NCBI GenBank assembly: GCA_017394885.1
Contig: JAFPWO010000023.1
Span: 108,291 to 172,290 of the forward strand
Direction of reading: 5' to 3'
Source of the DNA: Lachnospiraceae bacterium
GTDB lineage: Bacteria; Bacillota; Clostridia; Lachnospirales; Lachnospiraceae
Length of the DNA: 64,000 bases
Position numbers and translations under genes: made by a program. Shown here piece by piece: positions 23,615 through 32,279 of this stretch. Below the pieces are notes generated by a model. It was not told where the DNA came from. It worked only from the letters and a program-made list of their open reading frames with translations, and did no database searches. Position 1 is the first letter of the stretch. Each line of letters opens with the position of its first letter.

Positions 23615-24166
23615 ATGAAAACGATGCCGGTACAGAAGATCGCCCTGACAGCGCTGTTTGTTACTCTGACGGTGATCGGCGCTTTTATCCAGATCCCGAC
23701 GGCCTGGGTCTCCTTTACGCTGCAGATCCTTTTCGTCTTTCTGGCCGGCGCGCTGCTCGGGCCGAAATACGGGGCGCTCTCGCAGATCGTCTATGTCGTT
23801 CTGGGACTGGCCGGCTTCCATGTCTTTACGAAAGGCGGCGGCATCGGCTATGTTTTCCAGCCCAGCTTCGGCTTTCTGCTCGGATATATCCCCGGCGCCT
23901 TCATTGTGGGGAAAATTCTGGAAAAGAAAAAAGCCGCTGTTCCGCGCATCATACTGGCCTGCGTGGCCGCTCTGGCGGCGATCTATGCGGTGGGACTGCC
24001 GTATATGGCCTGGGTCCTTAACGGATATATGGGACGGAATCTGAGTTTCGGGACGATCCTCAAAAGCGGATGTCTGATCTTTCTGCCCTGGGACGCCCTG
24101 AAGATCGCTGCGACGGCGATCCTCGCAAGAATCCTGATCCCGGTCCTCAGAAGAAGCGGCTGTTAG
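23615..24166 (+). CDS. bioY: Biotin ECF transporter S-component BioY
   Basis: A 183-residue protein with six hydrophobic segments. Family features are ALTALFVTLTVIGAFIQIP at the N-terminus, the loop GALLGPKYGALSQIVYVVLG, and GGGIGYVFQPSFGFLLGYIPGAF, the conserved biotin-site block. The start is placed at ATG 23615 because GGGGGTG lies just upstream; the in-frame ATG at 23600 would sit in the operator. BioY binds biotin and works with the EcfA/EcfT module, which is not in this window. Control by BirA is predicted from the operators. A strong terminator follows. Confidence 0.96.
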   Translation: MKTMPVQKIALTALFVTLTVIGAFIQIPTAWVSFTLQILFVFLAGALLGPKYGALSQIVYVVLGLAGFHVFTKGGGIGYVFQPSFGFLLGYIPGAFIVGKILEKKKAAVPRIILACVAALAAIYAVGLPYMAWVLNGYMGRNLSFGTILKSGCLIFLPWDALKIAATAILARILIPVLRRSGC

Positions 24167-24180
24167 CGAAACCTTTTGGA

Positions 24181-24209
24181 AAAAATCCCGTAGCGATACG
24201 GGATTTTTT
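24181..24209 (+). terminator. bioY terminator
   Basis: Perfect 12-bp stem AAAAATCCCGTA/TACGGGATTTTT with loop GCGA and a T run. Confidence 0.92.
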
Positions 24210-24279
24210 GTGCTACACTAATCTATAACCCGTGTAACGGCGATGCTTCGCACCGCCCCATCAAAGAAAGAAGGTTTTT

Positions 24280-25161
24280 ATGCTGTCAAAAGTCTTTTTC
24301 ACCAGGGAAATTACACCGGAAAGCGTCGTGCGTCTGTATGAGGCGCTGGGAATCGCCCTGCCCGGCAGGACCGCGGTCAAGGTCCATTCCGGAGAAGAAG
24401 GAAATCAGAATTTTCTGAAACCCGAATTCTGGAAACCGATGGTGGAAGCCGTAAACGGAACCGTTGTGGAATGCAACACCGCGTACGGCCAAGCCCGGGA
24501 GGATTCGAAAAGCCACCGTCAGCTGCTGCGCCGCCACGGCTGGAATCGTTATTTCCAGGTCGATCTGATGGATGAGGAAGGGCCGGATGCGATCCTTCCG
24601 ATCCCGGACGGCAGGATCATAAAGAAAGATATCGTAGGGAAAAACCTGCTGAACTATGATTCCATGCTGGTGCTCGCGCACTTTAAGGGACATCCCATGG
24701 GCGGCTTCGGCGGGGCCTTAAAGCAGCTGTCCATCGGCTGTGCGTCCACGGCCGGCAAAGCGTATATCCACTCCGCGGGCCGGACCACGAGCTCGAGCAA
24801 ATGCTGGAATCCGCCGGCGGCGCAGGACCTTTTCCTGGAATCCATGGCGGATGCGGCGTCCGCCGTTGTAAAACAGTTTGAAGGGAAGATCGCGTTTATC
24901 AGCGTGATGAAGAACCTCTCGGTGGACTGTGACTGCTGCGCGATCGCGGAGGACCCCTGCATGGCCGATATCGGCGTGCTGGCTTCTTTGGATCCGGTCG
25001 CGATCGACCAGGCCGCGCTGGATCTGGTCTATGCCGCGAAAGACGACCCCGGCCAGGCGCATTTCCTGGAGCGGGTGGAGACCCGCCACGGGATCCATAT
25101 CGTGGAAGCGGCGGCGGAGCTGGGCTTCGGCTGCCGGGAATATGAACGGATTGAGATCTGA
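24280..25161 (+). CDS. DUF362 domain-containing protein
   Basis: A 293-residue protein of the DUF362 family. Typical parts are AVKVHSGEEGNQNFLKPEF, MLVLAHFKGHPMGGFGGALKQLSIG with its His/Lys-rich block, and VDCDCCAIAEDPCMADIGVLASLDPVAIDQAALDLV, where four cysteines suggest metal or cluster binding. Many DUF362 proteins carry ferredoxin domains; this one lacks a separate ferredoxin tail. Its biochemical role is unknown. The gene starts 70 bases after the bioY terminator region and is followed by the LOG-family gene after 9 bases, probably as one operon with the folC genes. Confidence 0.88.
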   Translation: MLSKVFFTREITPESVVRLYEALGIALPGRTAVKVHSGEEGNQNFLKPEFWKPMVEAVNGTVVECNTAYGQAREDSKSHRQLLRRHGWNRYFQVDLMDEEGPDAILPIPDGRIIKKDIVGKNLLNYDSMLVLAHFKGHPMGGFGGALKQLSIGCASTAGKAYIHSAGRTTSSSKCWNPPAAQDLFLESMADAASAVVKQFEGKIAFISVMKNLSVDCDCCAIAEDPCMADIGVLASLDPVAIDQAALDLVYAAKDDPGQAHFLERVETRHGIHIVEAAAELGFGCREYERIEI

Positions 25162-25170
25162 GGCAAGGCT

Positions 25171-25713
25171 ATGAAAATTGCGGTGTTCTGCTCTTCCCGC
25201 CTGGGAAATAATCCGGCGTTTGCGGAAGCGGCCGGGGCTCTCGGGCAGCTGATGGCGCAGCGCGGACATACTCTCATTTACGGCGGGGAAGAAAACGGCC
25301 TGATGACCGTGGTGTCCCATGCCGTGCTGGATGCGGGCGGCCCGGTGACCGGGATTATTCCCCGGAATATTCCCTTCATGCTGGAGGGGATCAATCCGCG
25401 GCTGACGGAAACGGTGTTTACAGAAGACATGGCGTCCCGCAAGACCGCTATGATGCAGCTGGCGGAGGGCTTCATCGCCCTGCCCGGCAGCGTGGGGACG
25501 CTGGATGAAGTCACGGAGATCTTAAGCCTGATCAAGGTCGGCGAGATGGACAAGCCCGTCGTCCTCCTGAACACGGCCGGCTTTTACGAGGATCTGCGCC
25601 GTTTCTTTGCGCATATGCGGGAGGCCGGGATTGCCGGTGCGCATGATTTTGACCGGCTGCTGGTCACGGAGAGCCCTGAGGAAGCGCTGGCGTTTCTGGA
25701 GAAAGCGCAATAA
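25171..25713 (+). CDS. TIGR00730/LOG family Rossmann-fold protein
   Basis: A 180-residue member of the lysine-decarboxylase-like/LOG family, whose characterised members are cytokinin nucleoside 5'-monophosphate phosphoribohydrolases. It starts MKIAVFCSSRLGNNPAF, has LIYGGEENGLMTVVSHAVLDAGG, and the signature at PGSVGTLDEVTEI. In most members the motif reads PGGxGTxxE; here the second Gly is Ser while the catalytic Glu stays. The Arg preceding the motif (ASRKTAMMQLA) is kept. In bacteria the role is probably nucleotide clean-up. It is in a close-packed row with DUF362 (9 bases) and the S-component (9 bases). Confidence 0.9.
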   Translation: MKIAVFCSSRLGNNPAFAEAAGALGQLMAQRGHTLIYGGEENGLMTVVSHAVLDAGGPVTGIIPRNIPFMLEGINPRLTETVFTEDMASRKTAMMQLAEGFIALPGSVGTLDEVTEILSLIKVGEMDKPVVLLNTAGFYEDLRRFFAHMREAGIAGAHDFDRLLVTESPEEALAFLEKAQ

Positions 25714-25722
25714 GGAGTCTGG

Positions 25723-26253
25723 ATGGAGAAACGAAATCTGAATACAAAACAGCTGGTCACGGACGCGATGCTGGCCTCCATGTGTGCGCTGCTCGGTTAT
25801 ATCGCGCTGGACCTGATCAATCTGAAGGTGACCTTTGAATCGCTGCCGATCCTGATCGCCGCCTTCCTTTTCGGCCCCGTCGACGGCCTGCTGGTCGGCG
25901 CGGTCGGGACGTTTATCTATCAGATCCTCCGCTACGCTTTCTCAGCCACCACCTTCCTGTGGATCCTGCCCTACGTGCTCATGGGGCTGCTGGCCGGCCT
26001 GTGGGTAAAAAAGTATGATTACAAGCCCACACAGCGTCAGACGCTTCTGATCGTGATCGTGCTGGAGCTGATGGTGACCCTGCTCAATACCGGCGTCATG
26101 TATATCGACAGCAAGATCTACAGCTATTATTCCTTCGTGTATATTTTCGGTACGTTCTTCCTGCGGCTGGGGATCTGCGTCGCCAAAGCGATCGTTTTCG
26201 GCCTGATCCTGCCGCCGCTGGTCTCCGCGCTGCGCAAAGCCGTGAAGGGGTAA
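25723..26253 (+). CDS. ECF transporter S-component, FolT-like
   Basis: A 176-residue membrane protein with six predicted helices and the N-terminal TKQLVTDAMLASMCALLGYIAL seen in ECF S-components. The ARN-type loop region is replaced by DLINLKVTFESLPILIAAFLFGP, as in folate-type members. It ends 3 bases before folC, and FolT-folC pairs are common in Firmicutes, so folate is the likely ligand. This is an inference from context. The shared EcfA/EcfT energising module must be encoded elsewhere. Confidence 0.82.
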   Translation: MEKRNLNTKQLVTDAMLASMCALLGYIALDLINLKVTFESLPILIAAFLFGPVDGLLVGAVGTFIYQILRYAFSATTFLWILPYVLMGLLAGLWVKKYDYKPTQRQTLLIVIVLELMVTLLNTGVMYIDSKIYSYYSFVYIFGTFFLRLGICVAKAIVFGLILPPLVSALRKAVKG

Positions 26254-26256
26254 GCC

Positions 26257-27537
26257 ATGAACAGAGAAGAAGCCATTTCCTATATCGAAGCCTACGGCTG
26301 GAGCGCCATGAAGCTGGGGCTGGGCCGTACGCGGGAATTGTTACAAAAGCTCGGAGACCCGCAGAAGAAGCTGCACTTCGTGCATGTGACCGGCAGCAAC
26401 GGCAAGGGGAGCGTCTGTGCCATGACGGCGCATATCCTGAAGGAGGCCGGATACCGGACCGGGCTCTATACTTCGCCGTATCTCGAGGATTTCTGCGAGC
26501 GGATCCAGGTGGATGAGGAGAGTATCCCCGGGGACGCTCTCGGAAGGATCACCGAACGCGTCAAAGCGTTTGCCGAGGCCATGGAGGATCATCCGTCCCA
26601 GTTCGAGCTGGTGACCGCGATCGCCATGGAGTATTTTTATGAGACGGCCTGCGATATCGTCGTGCTCGAGGTCGGCATGGGCGGTACCTTCGACAGCACC
26701 AATGCGATCGATGCCCCGGAAGTCGCCGTGATCACGAACGTCGGGCTGGAGCATACCGAATATCTGGGCGATACGCTGGAGAAGATCGCGCAGACCAAGG
26801 GCGGGATCATCAAGACCGGCTGCACGGCGGTGTGCTATGACGGCGCGCCGGCGGTGAGCGCCGTGATCCGGCAGATCTGCGAAGAAAGAAAGGTCCCGCT
26901 GCGCCATGTAGAGAGCGCGAGCCTAAAAGGCGGAAAAGCGGATCTGGACGGCCAGCACTTTTCCTACCGGGGAAAGCGCTACCGCCTGGGCCTGCTGGGA
27001 CCGCATCAGATCCATAACGCGGCCACGGTACTGGAAATCGTTGAAGCGCTGACGGAGCGCGGCTGGAAGATCCCGGAGAAGGCGGTCCGAAACGGCCTCA
27101 AAACCGCGAAGTGGCCGGCCCGCTTTGAGATCCTGGACAAAGACCCGCTCTTCATCCTGGACGGCGGCCACAACCCGCAGTGCGCGGAGGCGATGGCAGC
27201 GTCCCTGCGTGCCCTGCTGCGCGGGAAAAAAGTATTATTCCTGGCCGGTGTTCTGGCCGATAAGGACTACCCGGAGATCCTCCGGATCCTAAAACCTTTT
27301 GCCGGCGAATTCATCTGCGTAACACCCGCCAGCCCGCGCGCACTGTCTGCGGAAGATTTCGCGGAGGCGGTCCGGAAGCTGGGGATCCCCGCGCAGACGG
27401 CCGGCAGTATCGCCGAAGGCGTGGCGCTCGCCCGGGAAAAGGGCATGGCGTCGGGCCTCCCGGTCGTCGCATTCGGGTCTCTGTATCTGGCCGGCGGCGT
27501 CCGCACGGTATACCGTTCCTATCGGGACCTTTCTTAA
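26257..27537 (+). CDS. folC: Folylpolyglutamate synthase/dihydrofolate synthase FolC
   Basis: A 426-residue Mur-ligase-fold enzyme that adds glutamate to folates with ATP. The P-loop is HVTGSNGKGSVCAMTAHIL; YTSPYLEDFCERIQVDEE and VVLEVGMGGTFDSTNA are standard; INATVIT-type GLEHTEYLGDTLEKIAQTKGGIIKTG and FILDGGHNPQCAEAMAASL complete the central and C-terminal domains. Whether it also has dihydrofolate synthase activity cannot be told by sequence alone. It follows the FolT-like gene by 3 bases and precedes the flavin reductase by 12 bases. Confidence 0.96.
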   Translation: MNREEAISYIEAYGWSAMKLGLGRTRELLQKLGDPQKKLHFVHVTGSNGKGSVCAMTAHILKEAGYRTGLYTSPYLEDFCERIQVDEESIPGDALGRITERVKAFAEAMEDHPSQFELVTAIAMEYFYETACDIVVLEVGMGGTFDSTNAIDAPEVAVITNVGLEHTEYLGDTLEKIAQTKGGIIKTGCTAVCYDGAPAVSAVIRQICEERKVPLRHVESASLKGGKADLDGQHFSYRGKRYRLGLLGPHQIHNAATVLEIVEALTERGWKIPEKAVRNGLKTAKWPARFEILDKDPLFILDGGHNPQCAEAMAASLRALLRGKKVLFLAGVLADKDYPEILRILKPFAGEFICVTPASPRALSAEDFAEAVRKLGIPAQTAGSIAEGVALAREKGMASGLPVVAFGSLYLAGGVRTVYRSYRDLS

Positions 27538-27549
27538 AGGAGGCAGATC

Positions 27550-28116
27550 ATGAAGCAAAACTGGAAGCCCGGAAATCTGCTCTATCCGCTGCCGGCCATC
27601 ATGCTCAGCTGCGCGGAAGAGGGCGGAAAGCCCAATATCATCACCCTGGCCTGGGCCGGGACCGTCTGCAGCGAGCCGCCCATGGTCTCGGTCTCCATCC
27701 GGAAAGAACGCTTTTCGCATGATATCGTGAAGAATTCCGGCGAGTTCGTCATCAATCTGGTGCCGGCCGCCCTCTGCCGGGCCATGGATTTCTGCGGGGT
27801 GCGCTCCGGCCGCGACATGGATAAGTTCGAAGCGCTGGGCCTGCACGCGGAGAAAGCGCCGGATCTGAAGGCGGCGCCGCTGATCAGAGAATGCCCGGTC
27901 AATATCGAATGCCGCGTGGAAACCGTGCTGGAGCTTGGTTCGCACGATATGTTCGTGGCGAAGGTCCTCGGCGTTCAGGTAGAAGAGAGTCTGCTAGATG
28001 AGAAGGGCAGGCTGGATCTTTCCCGGGCGGATCTCGTCGTCTATTCGCACGGAGAATACGCGCATATCGGGGAAACGATCGGGAGCTTCGGCTATTCGGT
28101 CAAAAAGAGAAAATAG
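27550..28116 (+). CDS. Flavin reductase family protein (flavoredoxin-like)
   Basis: A 188-residue FMN-binding split-barrel protein. It begins MKQNWKPGNLLYPLPAIMLSC and has the pattern ITLAWAGTVCSEPPMVSVSIRKERFSHDIV with NSGEFVINLVP, which forms the FMN site in flavoredoxins and flavin reductases. The end GSFGYSVKKRK is typical. It may transfer electrons to or reduce free flavin; its partner is unknown. AGGAGG precedes the ATG. Transcription of the folC unit probably ends here, where a strong promoter for tRNA-Trp overlaps the region after the stop. Confidence 0.9.
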   Translation: MKQNWKPGNLLYPLPAIMLSCAEEGGKPNIITLAWAGTVCSEPPMVSVSIRKERFSHDIVKNSGEFVINLVPAALCRAMDFCGVRSGRDMDKFEALGLHAEKAPDLKAAPLIRECPVNIECRVETVLELGSHDMFVAKVLGVQVEESLLDEKGRLDLSRADLVVYSHGEYAHIGETIGSFGYSVKKRK

Positions 28117-28119
28117 GGC

Positions 28120-28149
28120 TTGACAGCATTTTCCGTTCTATGCTATAAC
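28120..28149 (+). promoter_or_regulatory. tRNA-Trp promoter
   Basis: TTGACA (28120-28125), 18-base spacer, TATAAC (28144-28149) with an extended TG at 28141-28142. It lies 19 bases before the tRNA. Confidence 0.8.
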
Positions 28150-28167
28150 TGCAGGGCGGAAACGCGA

Positions 28168-28238
28168 AGGGGCATAGTTCAAGGGTAGAACAGTGGTCTC
28201 CAAAACCATCGATGTGAGTTCGAATCTTACTGCCCCTG
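28168..28238 (+). tRNA. tRNA-Trp (anticodon CCA)
   Basis: 71 bases. Acceptor AGGGGCA/TGCCCCT, discriminator G, anticodon loop CTCCAAA giving CCA, T-arm GTGAGTTCGAATCTTAC. CCA is not encoded. Confidence 0.95.
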
Positions 28239-28240
28239 CG

Positions 28241-28271
28241 AAAAAGGACTTGCGAAAGCAGGTCCTTTTTT
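28241..28271 (+). terminator. tRNA-Trp terminator
   Basis: 13-bp stem AAAAAGGACTTGC/GCAGGTCCTTTTT (one G-T pair) with GAAA loop and T run. Confidence 0.9.
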
Positions 28272-28355
28272 GCTACAATGCGGTCAGCGCCCTCATCAAG
28301 AGCGCAGTTTTGGTATGAAATAAAACCCGGTGCTTTCGCTCCGGGCGGAGGATAG

Positions 28356-28853
28356 ATGACACAAAACCTTCTGAACTGGTTTATAAATGTGCTGCAGGGG
28401 ATGCCGAACGGGCTGATCGTCGGGATCGTGTCCATGGTCCCCGTGATCGAGCTTCGGGGCGGGCTGATCGCGGCCGCGCTTCTCGGGATGCCGCTCTGGG
28501 AAGGCGTCGTCTGCTGCCTCATCGGAAACATGATCCCGGTCCCTTTCATCCTGCTGTTTATCACGCCGTTCTTCAACTGGCTGAAGACAACGAAGCTGCT
28601 CCACAAATTCGCGGAAAAGATGGAGGCGCGGGCGGAAAGCAAGAAGGACCGGGTGGAAAAATACGAGTTCTGGGGGCTGGTGCTTTTTGTTGGGATCCCG
28701 CTGCCCGGGACCGGCGCCTGGACGGGCGGCATGATCGCCTCGATGCTGAATATCCCGCTGAAAAAAGCCGTGCCGGCGATCTTCCTGGGACTGCTCCTGG
28801 CAACGGTCATCATGTGTATCTTTACCTACGGCATTCCGGCGCTGATCGCCTGA
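28356..28853 (+). CDS. Small multi-drug export protein family (PF06695)
   Basis: A 165-residue membrane protein with an N-terminal re-entrant pattern MVPVIELRGGLIAAALLGMP and C-terminal GIPLPGTGAWTGGMIASMLNIPLKKA, the two halves typical of the Sm_multidrug_ex family. It is related in form to DedA/VTT proteins, and the family name rests on an old export annotation; the function is not proven. A positively charged cytoplasmic helix (KMEARAESKKDRVEKYE) joins the halves. It is 19 bases upstream of the AAA+ gene. Confidence 0.85.
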   Translation: MTQNLLNWFINVLQGMPNGLIVGIVSMVPVIELRGGLIAAALLGMPLWEGVVCCLIGNMIPVPFILLFITPFFNWLKTTKLLHKFAEKMEARAESKKDRVEKYEFWGLVLFVGIPLPGTGAWTGGMIASMLNIPLKKAVPAIFLGLLLATVIMCIFTYGIPALIA

Positions 28854-28872
28854 GCCAGAAGAGAGAAAAACG

Positions 28873-30324
28873 ATGGAACAACTGGAAAACTGCTATTTAA
28901 TGTGTGACGTGATCACCGAAGCCGAAGTGAGCGATTCCGCCTCGCGGGATCTGCGCAGCATGCTGCGGCTCGACCTGGTGAATTACTGCATCTACCTGGC
29001 CTACGCGGACGGGGTGATGAGCCGCGGCGAGGAGCTTTTCATCCGGGAGACCTTTGACTATCCGCTGGACTGGGCTTCGCGCTCGGAGGTGATCAACCGG
29101 ATCTCGCAGGAGAGCGGTTTTGCCAAAAAGATCCCGAATACACTGAAGTATTTTATTCTGGCGGATGCCGGGCGGCGCGTGAAAAACGACCCCTGGCGGC
29201 ATAAAAAGACGGCGGCGCTGGTACAGCTCTACGATGATCTCGGCAAGGCGATGGCCGTGATCGACCAGACCCAGGTCACGCAGGACTCGGCCACGGCGTA
29301 CGTCCGCATGATCGATAAATTCATGGAAGGCTACGGCCTGTTCCGCAATAAAAACGTTAAGGTCAGCGGGGGGAAGAGCAGTTATTCTTCGGTCAAGACC
29401 TCCGGAACGCCGGCGGCTCCGGCAGCGGCCGGAAGCACCGCGGCCGCTTCGGAAAAAGAAGAGGCAAAAGCGGCAAATCCCGTGAAGCAGGATGAGCTCA
29501 CGGCCGAGCGGATCGACGCCATCATGGCGGAGCTCAACGCGCTGGTCGGGTTAAAGACGGTCAAAGAAGAGATCTACCGTCTGGTGGACCTGCTGCGCGT
29601 GCAGCAGATGCGCAAGGAAAAGGGCCTCGCCAACCGCGGGACCTCGCGTCACATGGTATTCTACGGCAACCCCGGCACCGGCAAGACGACGGTGGCCCGC
29701 CTGCTCGCGGATATCTACCGGGAGCTCGGATTGCTGCCGACCGGGCAGCTCGTGGAAGTGGACCGCGCGGGCCTTGTCGGCGGGTATGTGGGCCAGACCG
29801 CGATCAAGACCAGCGAGGTGATCGAGCAGGCCGTCGGCGGCGTGCTGTTTATCGACGAAGCCTACACGCTGACCGCGAACAAGGGCCAGAACGATTTCGG
29901 GCAGGAAGCCGTGGATACGATCCTCAAGGCCATGGAAGACTACCGGGATGAGATGGTCGTGATCGTGGCCGGATACACGGACCTGATGAAGGAATTCCTG
30001 CATACGAACCCGGGCCTGATGTCCCGCTTCAACTATTTTATCGAGTTCCCGGATTATACCCCGAAGGAACTGGTCGAGATCCTGGAGCTTCAGTGCAAAA
30101 AGAACGAATATACGCTGTCCAAAGGCGCCAGAAAAAAGGCGACCGCGCTGTTTAAGGAACGCTGCGAGAACAAGCCGGAGAACTTTGCCAACGCCCGGGA
30201 AGTGCGGAATTTCATGGAAAACGCCATGCTGAACCATGCTTCCCGCGTGACGAAGCTGCCGGCGGAGCAAAGGACCCGGGAGGTTTTGAGCACGCTGGAG
30301 GCAGAGGACCTGGGATCGCTATGA
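28873..30324 (+). CDS. AAA+ ATPase, CbbX/SpoVK-like, with TerB-like N-terminus
   Basis: A 483-residue protein. Residues 30 to 140 form a helical domain resembling TerB (YCIYLAYADGVMSRGEELFIRETF). A low-complexity Ala/Thr/Glu linker follows (about 172 to 205). The AAA+ core has Walker A VFYGNPGTGKTTVARLLA, VEVDRAGLVGGYVGQTA pore-loop region, Walker B GGVLFIDEAYTL, sensor 1 in VIVAGYTDLMKEFL, and Arg finger in NPGLMSRFNYFIEF. CbbX and SpoVK use this architecture to remodel partner proteins. The neighbours do not show the partner. The stop overlaps the next gene by 4 bases. Confidence 0.9.
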   Translation: MEQLENCYLMCDVITEAEVSDSASRDLRSMLRLDLVNYCIYLAYADGVMSRGEELFIRETFDYPLDWASRSEVINRISQESGFAKKIPNTLKYFILADAGRRVKNDPWRHKKTAALVQLYDDLGKAMAVIDQTQVTQDSATAYVRMIDKFMEGYGLFRNKNVKVSGGKSSYSSVKTSGTPAAPAAAGSTAAASEKEEAKAANPVKQDELTAERIDAIMAELNALVGLKTVKEEIYRLVDLLRVQQMRKEKGLANRGTSRHMVFYGNPGTGKTTVARLLADIYRELGLLPTGQLVEVDRAGLVGGYVGQTAIKTSEVIEQAVGGVLFIDEAYTLTANKGQNDFGQEAVDTILKAMEDYRDEMVVIVAGYTDLMKEFLHTNPGLMSRFNYFIEFPDYTPKELVEILELQCKKNEYTLSKGARKKATALFKERCENKPENFANAREVRNFMENAMLNHASRVTKLPAEQRTREVLSTLEAEDLGSL

Positions 30325-32276
30325 AAGTACTGATCATCGGAGGCGGCGCGGCCGGCATGATGGCCGCCGTCACGGCGGCGCAGGCCGGGGCCGAGGTTAC
30401 GATCGCGGAGAAAAACGACCGCCCCGGGAAAAAGCTTTTCATCACCGGAAAAGGCCGCTGCAACCTGACGAACGCCTGCGAAAAGCAGGAGTTTTTTGAG
30501 CATATCCTCCGCAATCCTCGCTTTTTATATTCTTCCTTCGGAAAATGGAACAACTGGGACATGATGGCTTTCGTGGAGGAAGCCGGGACCCCTTTGAAAA
30601 CGGAGCGGGGAAACCGTGTTTTCCCGCAGTCCGATAAATCCTCCGATGTGATCCGGGCCCTGACAAAGACGCTGGAGCAATATCCGGTAAACTGGCTTTT
30701 CGGCGCGGCCGCCGAGTCGCTCCGGATCGAGGGCGGCGCAGTGACCGGCGCGGTGATCCGCCAGGGCGGAAAGGTTAGAACCGTTCCGGCTGACGCCGTG
30801 ATCGTAGCTGCCGGCGGCAGGTCCTATCCCGCCACGGGCTCGACCGGGGACGGGTACGCGCTGGCGAAACAGGCCGGGCACACGATCGTTCCCGTCATGC
30901 CCTCGCTGGTTCCGCTTAATGCGGCGTTCGGGGAGAAGATCGCCGCGTGCTTTCATCCGGCGGATCTGATGGGCCTTACCCTCAAAAATGTGACGCTTCG
31001 CTGCTTTGACGGGGAGCGGCTCCTGGCGGAAGAATTCGGGGAACTGCTGTTTACGCACTTTGGCCTGAGCGGGCCGGCGGTACTTTCGGCCTCCTGTCTT
31101 CTGGGAGAGGTCCTGTATCAGGAAAGGCGTCCCGTCCGGCTGGAGATCGACTTAAAACCCGCCCTGAGCCTTGCGCAGATGGAAGAGCGCTTCGTAAGAG
31201 AAGCGCCTGCGGCCGGGGCGAAACAGCTTTCAAACACCCTGGGCGGCTGGCTGCCCCGGGCACTCATCCCGCCGGTCCTGGCCCTGGCAGGATTGCCGAA
31301 AGAAAAAAAGACCGCAGAGCTTACCCGGGCGGAGCGGACCAGGCTCTTGGAAAGCATGAAGGCGTTCCCGATGACGGCCCTTTCCTTCCGCGGCTTTGAG
31401 GAAGCGATCGTGACCCGGGGCGGCGTGAATGTCAAGGAGATCGATCCGGCAACCATGGCCTCCCGATGCTGTAAGGGGCTCTTCCTGGCGGGAGAGATCC
31501 TGGACGTGGACGGCTACACCGGCGGATTCAATCTGCAGATAGCCTGGTCGACCGGCGCGGCAGCCGGGCGGGCAGCGGCAAAGGAGACAACGATGAAAAA
31601 GACGGAGAGAAGCAACCGCAATATCGCGATCGACGGGCCGGCCGGCTCGGGGAAGAGCACGATCGCCAAGAATATCGCGAAGGAGACCGGCCTGATCTAT
31701 GTGGATACCGGGGCGATGTACCGCGCGATGGCGATCCATTTCCTGCGGAAAGGCTTGCAGGCGGACGACGAAGCCGGGATCGCGGCGGCCTGCGAAAGCG
31801 CAGACGTCACCATAGCCTATGAAAACGGCGCGCAGCAGGTGACCCTCTGCGGGGAGAACGTCACGCCGCATCTGCGGGAGGAAGCGGTCGGAAATATGGC
31901 CTCCGCCTCCTCGGTGTACGCGCCGGTCCGCAATAAAATGACCGCGCTGCAGCAGAAACTCGCCCGGGAAAAGGACGTGGTCATGGACGGTCGCGATATC
32001 GGGACCGTGGTGCTGCCGGACGCCTATCTTAAAATATTCATGACGGCCTCCGTGGAGGTCCGCGCCGAGCGCCGTTACAAGGAATTGCTCGAGAAGGGGC
32101 AGGAAGCCGATTATGAGACCATCCGGGCCGAGATCGTCGAACGCGACTGGCGGGATTCGCACCGCGAGATCGCGCCGCTTAAGCAGGCGGAGGATGCCGT
32201 GCTGCTGGACACCTCCGATCTGAGCATCGAAGAAGTGACGCAGAAGGTTCTGGAATTGTACCGGAAAAAAGGATAA
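30321..32276 (+). CDS. cmk: FAD/NAD(P) oxidoreductase (HI0933/BaiN-like) read through into cytidylate kinase
   Basis: One 651-codon frame with two complete enzymes. Residues 1 to about 424 are a flavoprotein of the HI0933 family: MKVLIIGGGAAGMMAAVTAAQAG, KKLFITGKGRCNLTNA, the final VDGYTGGFNLQIAWSTGAAAGRAAA. Residues 425 to 651 are cytidylate kinase: IAIDGPAGSGKSTIAKNIAKE, YVDTGAMYRAMA, MDGRDIGTVVLPDA, with the usual 220 to 230 residue length. No stop codon separates them, but the kinase has its own ATG at 31593 with AAAGGAG just upstream. So either a real fusion or two proteins from one frame; both are possible. ispH follows 3 bases later. Confidence 0.88.
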   Translation: MKVLIIGGGAAGMMAAVTAAQAGAEVTIAEKNDRPGKKLFITGKGRCNLTNACEKQEFFEHILRNPRFLYSSFGKWNNWDMMAFVEEAGTPLKTERGNRVFPQSDKSSDVIRALTKTLEQYPVNWLFGAAAESLRIEGGAVTGAVIRQGGKVRTVPADAVIVAAGGRSYPATGSTGDGYALAKQAGHTIVPVMPSLVPLNAAFGEKIAACFHPADLMGLTLKNVTLRCFDGERLLAEEFGELLFTHFGLSGPAVLSASCLLGEVLYQERRPVRLEIDLKPALSLAQMEERFVREAPAAGAKQLSNTLGGWLPRALIPPVLALAGLPKEKKTAELTRAERTRLLESMKAFPMTALSFRGFEEAIVTRGGVNVKEIDPATMASRCCKGLFLAGEILDVDGYTGGFNLQIAWSTGAAAGRAAAKETTMKKTERSNRNIAIDGPAGSGKSTIAKNIAKETGLIYVDTGAMYRAMAIHFLRKGLQADDEAGIAAACESADVTIAYENGAQQVTLCGENVTPHLREEAVGNMASASSVYAPVRNKMTALQQKLAREKDVVMDGRDIGTVVLPDAYLKIFMTASVEVRAERRYKELLEKGQEADYETIRAEIVERDWRDSHREIAPLKQAEDAVLLDTSDLSIEEVTQKVLELYRKKG

Positions 32277-32279
32277 GCC

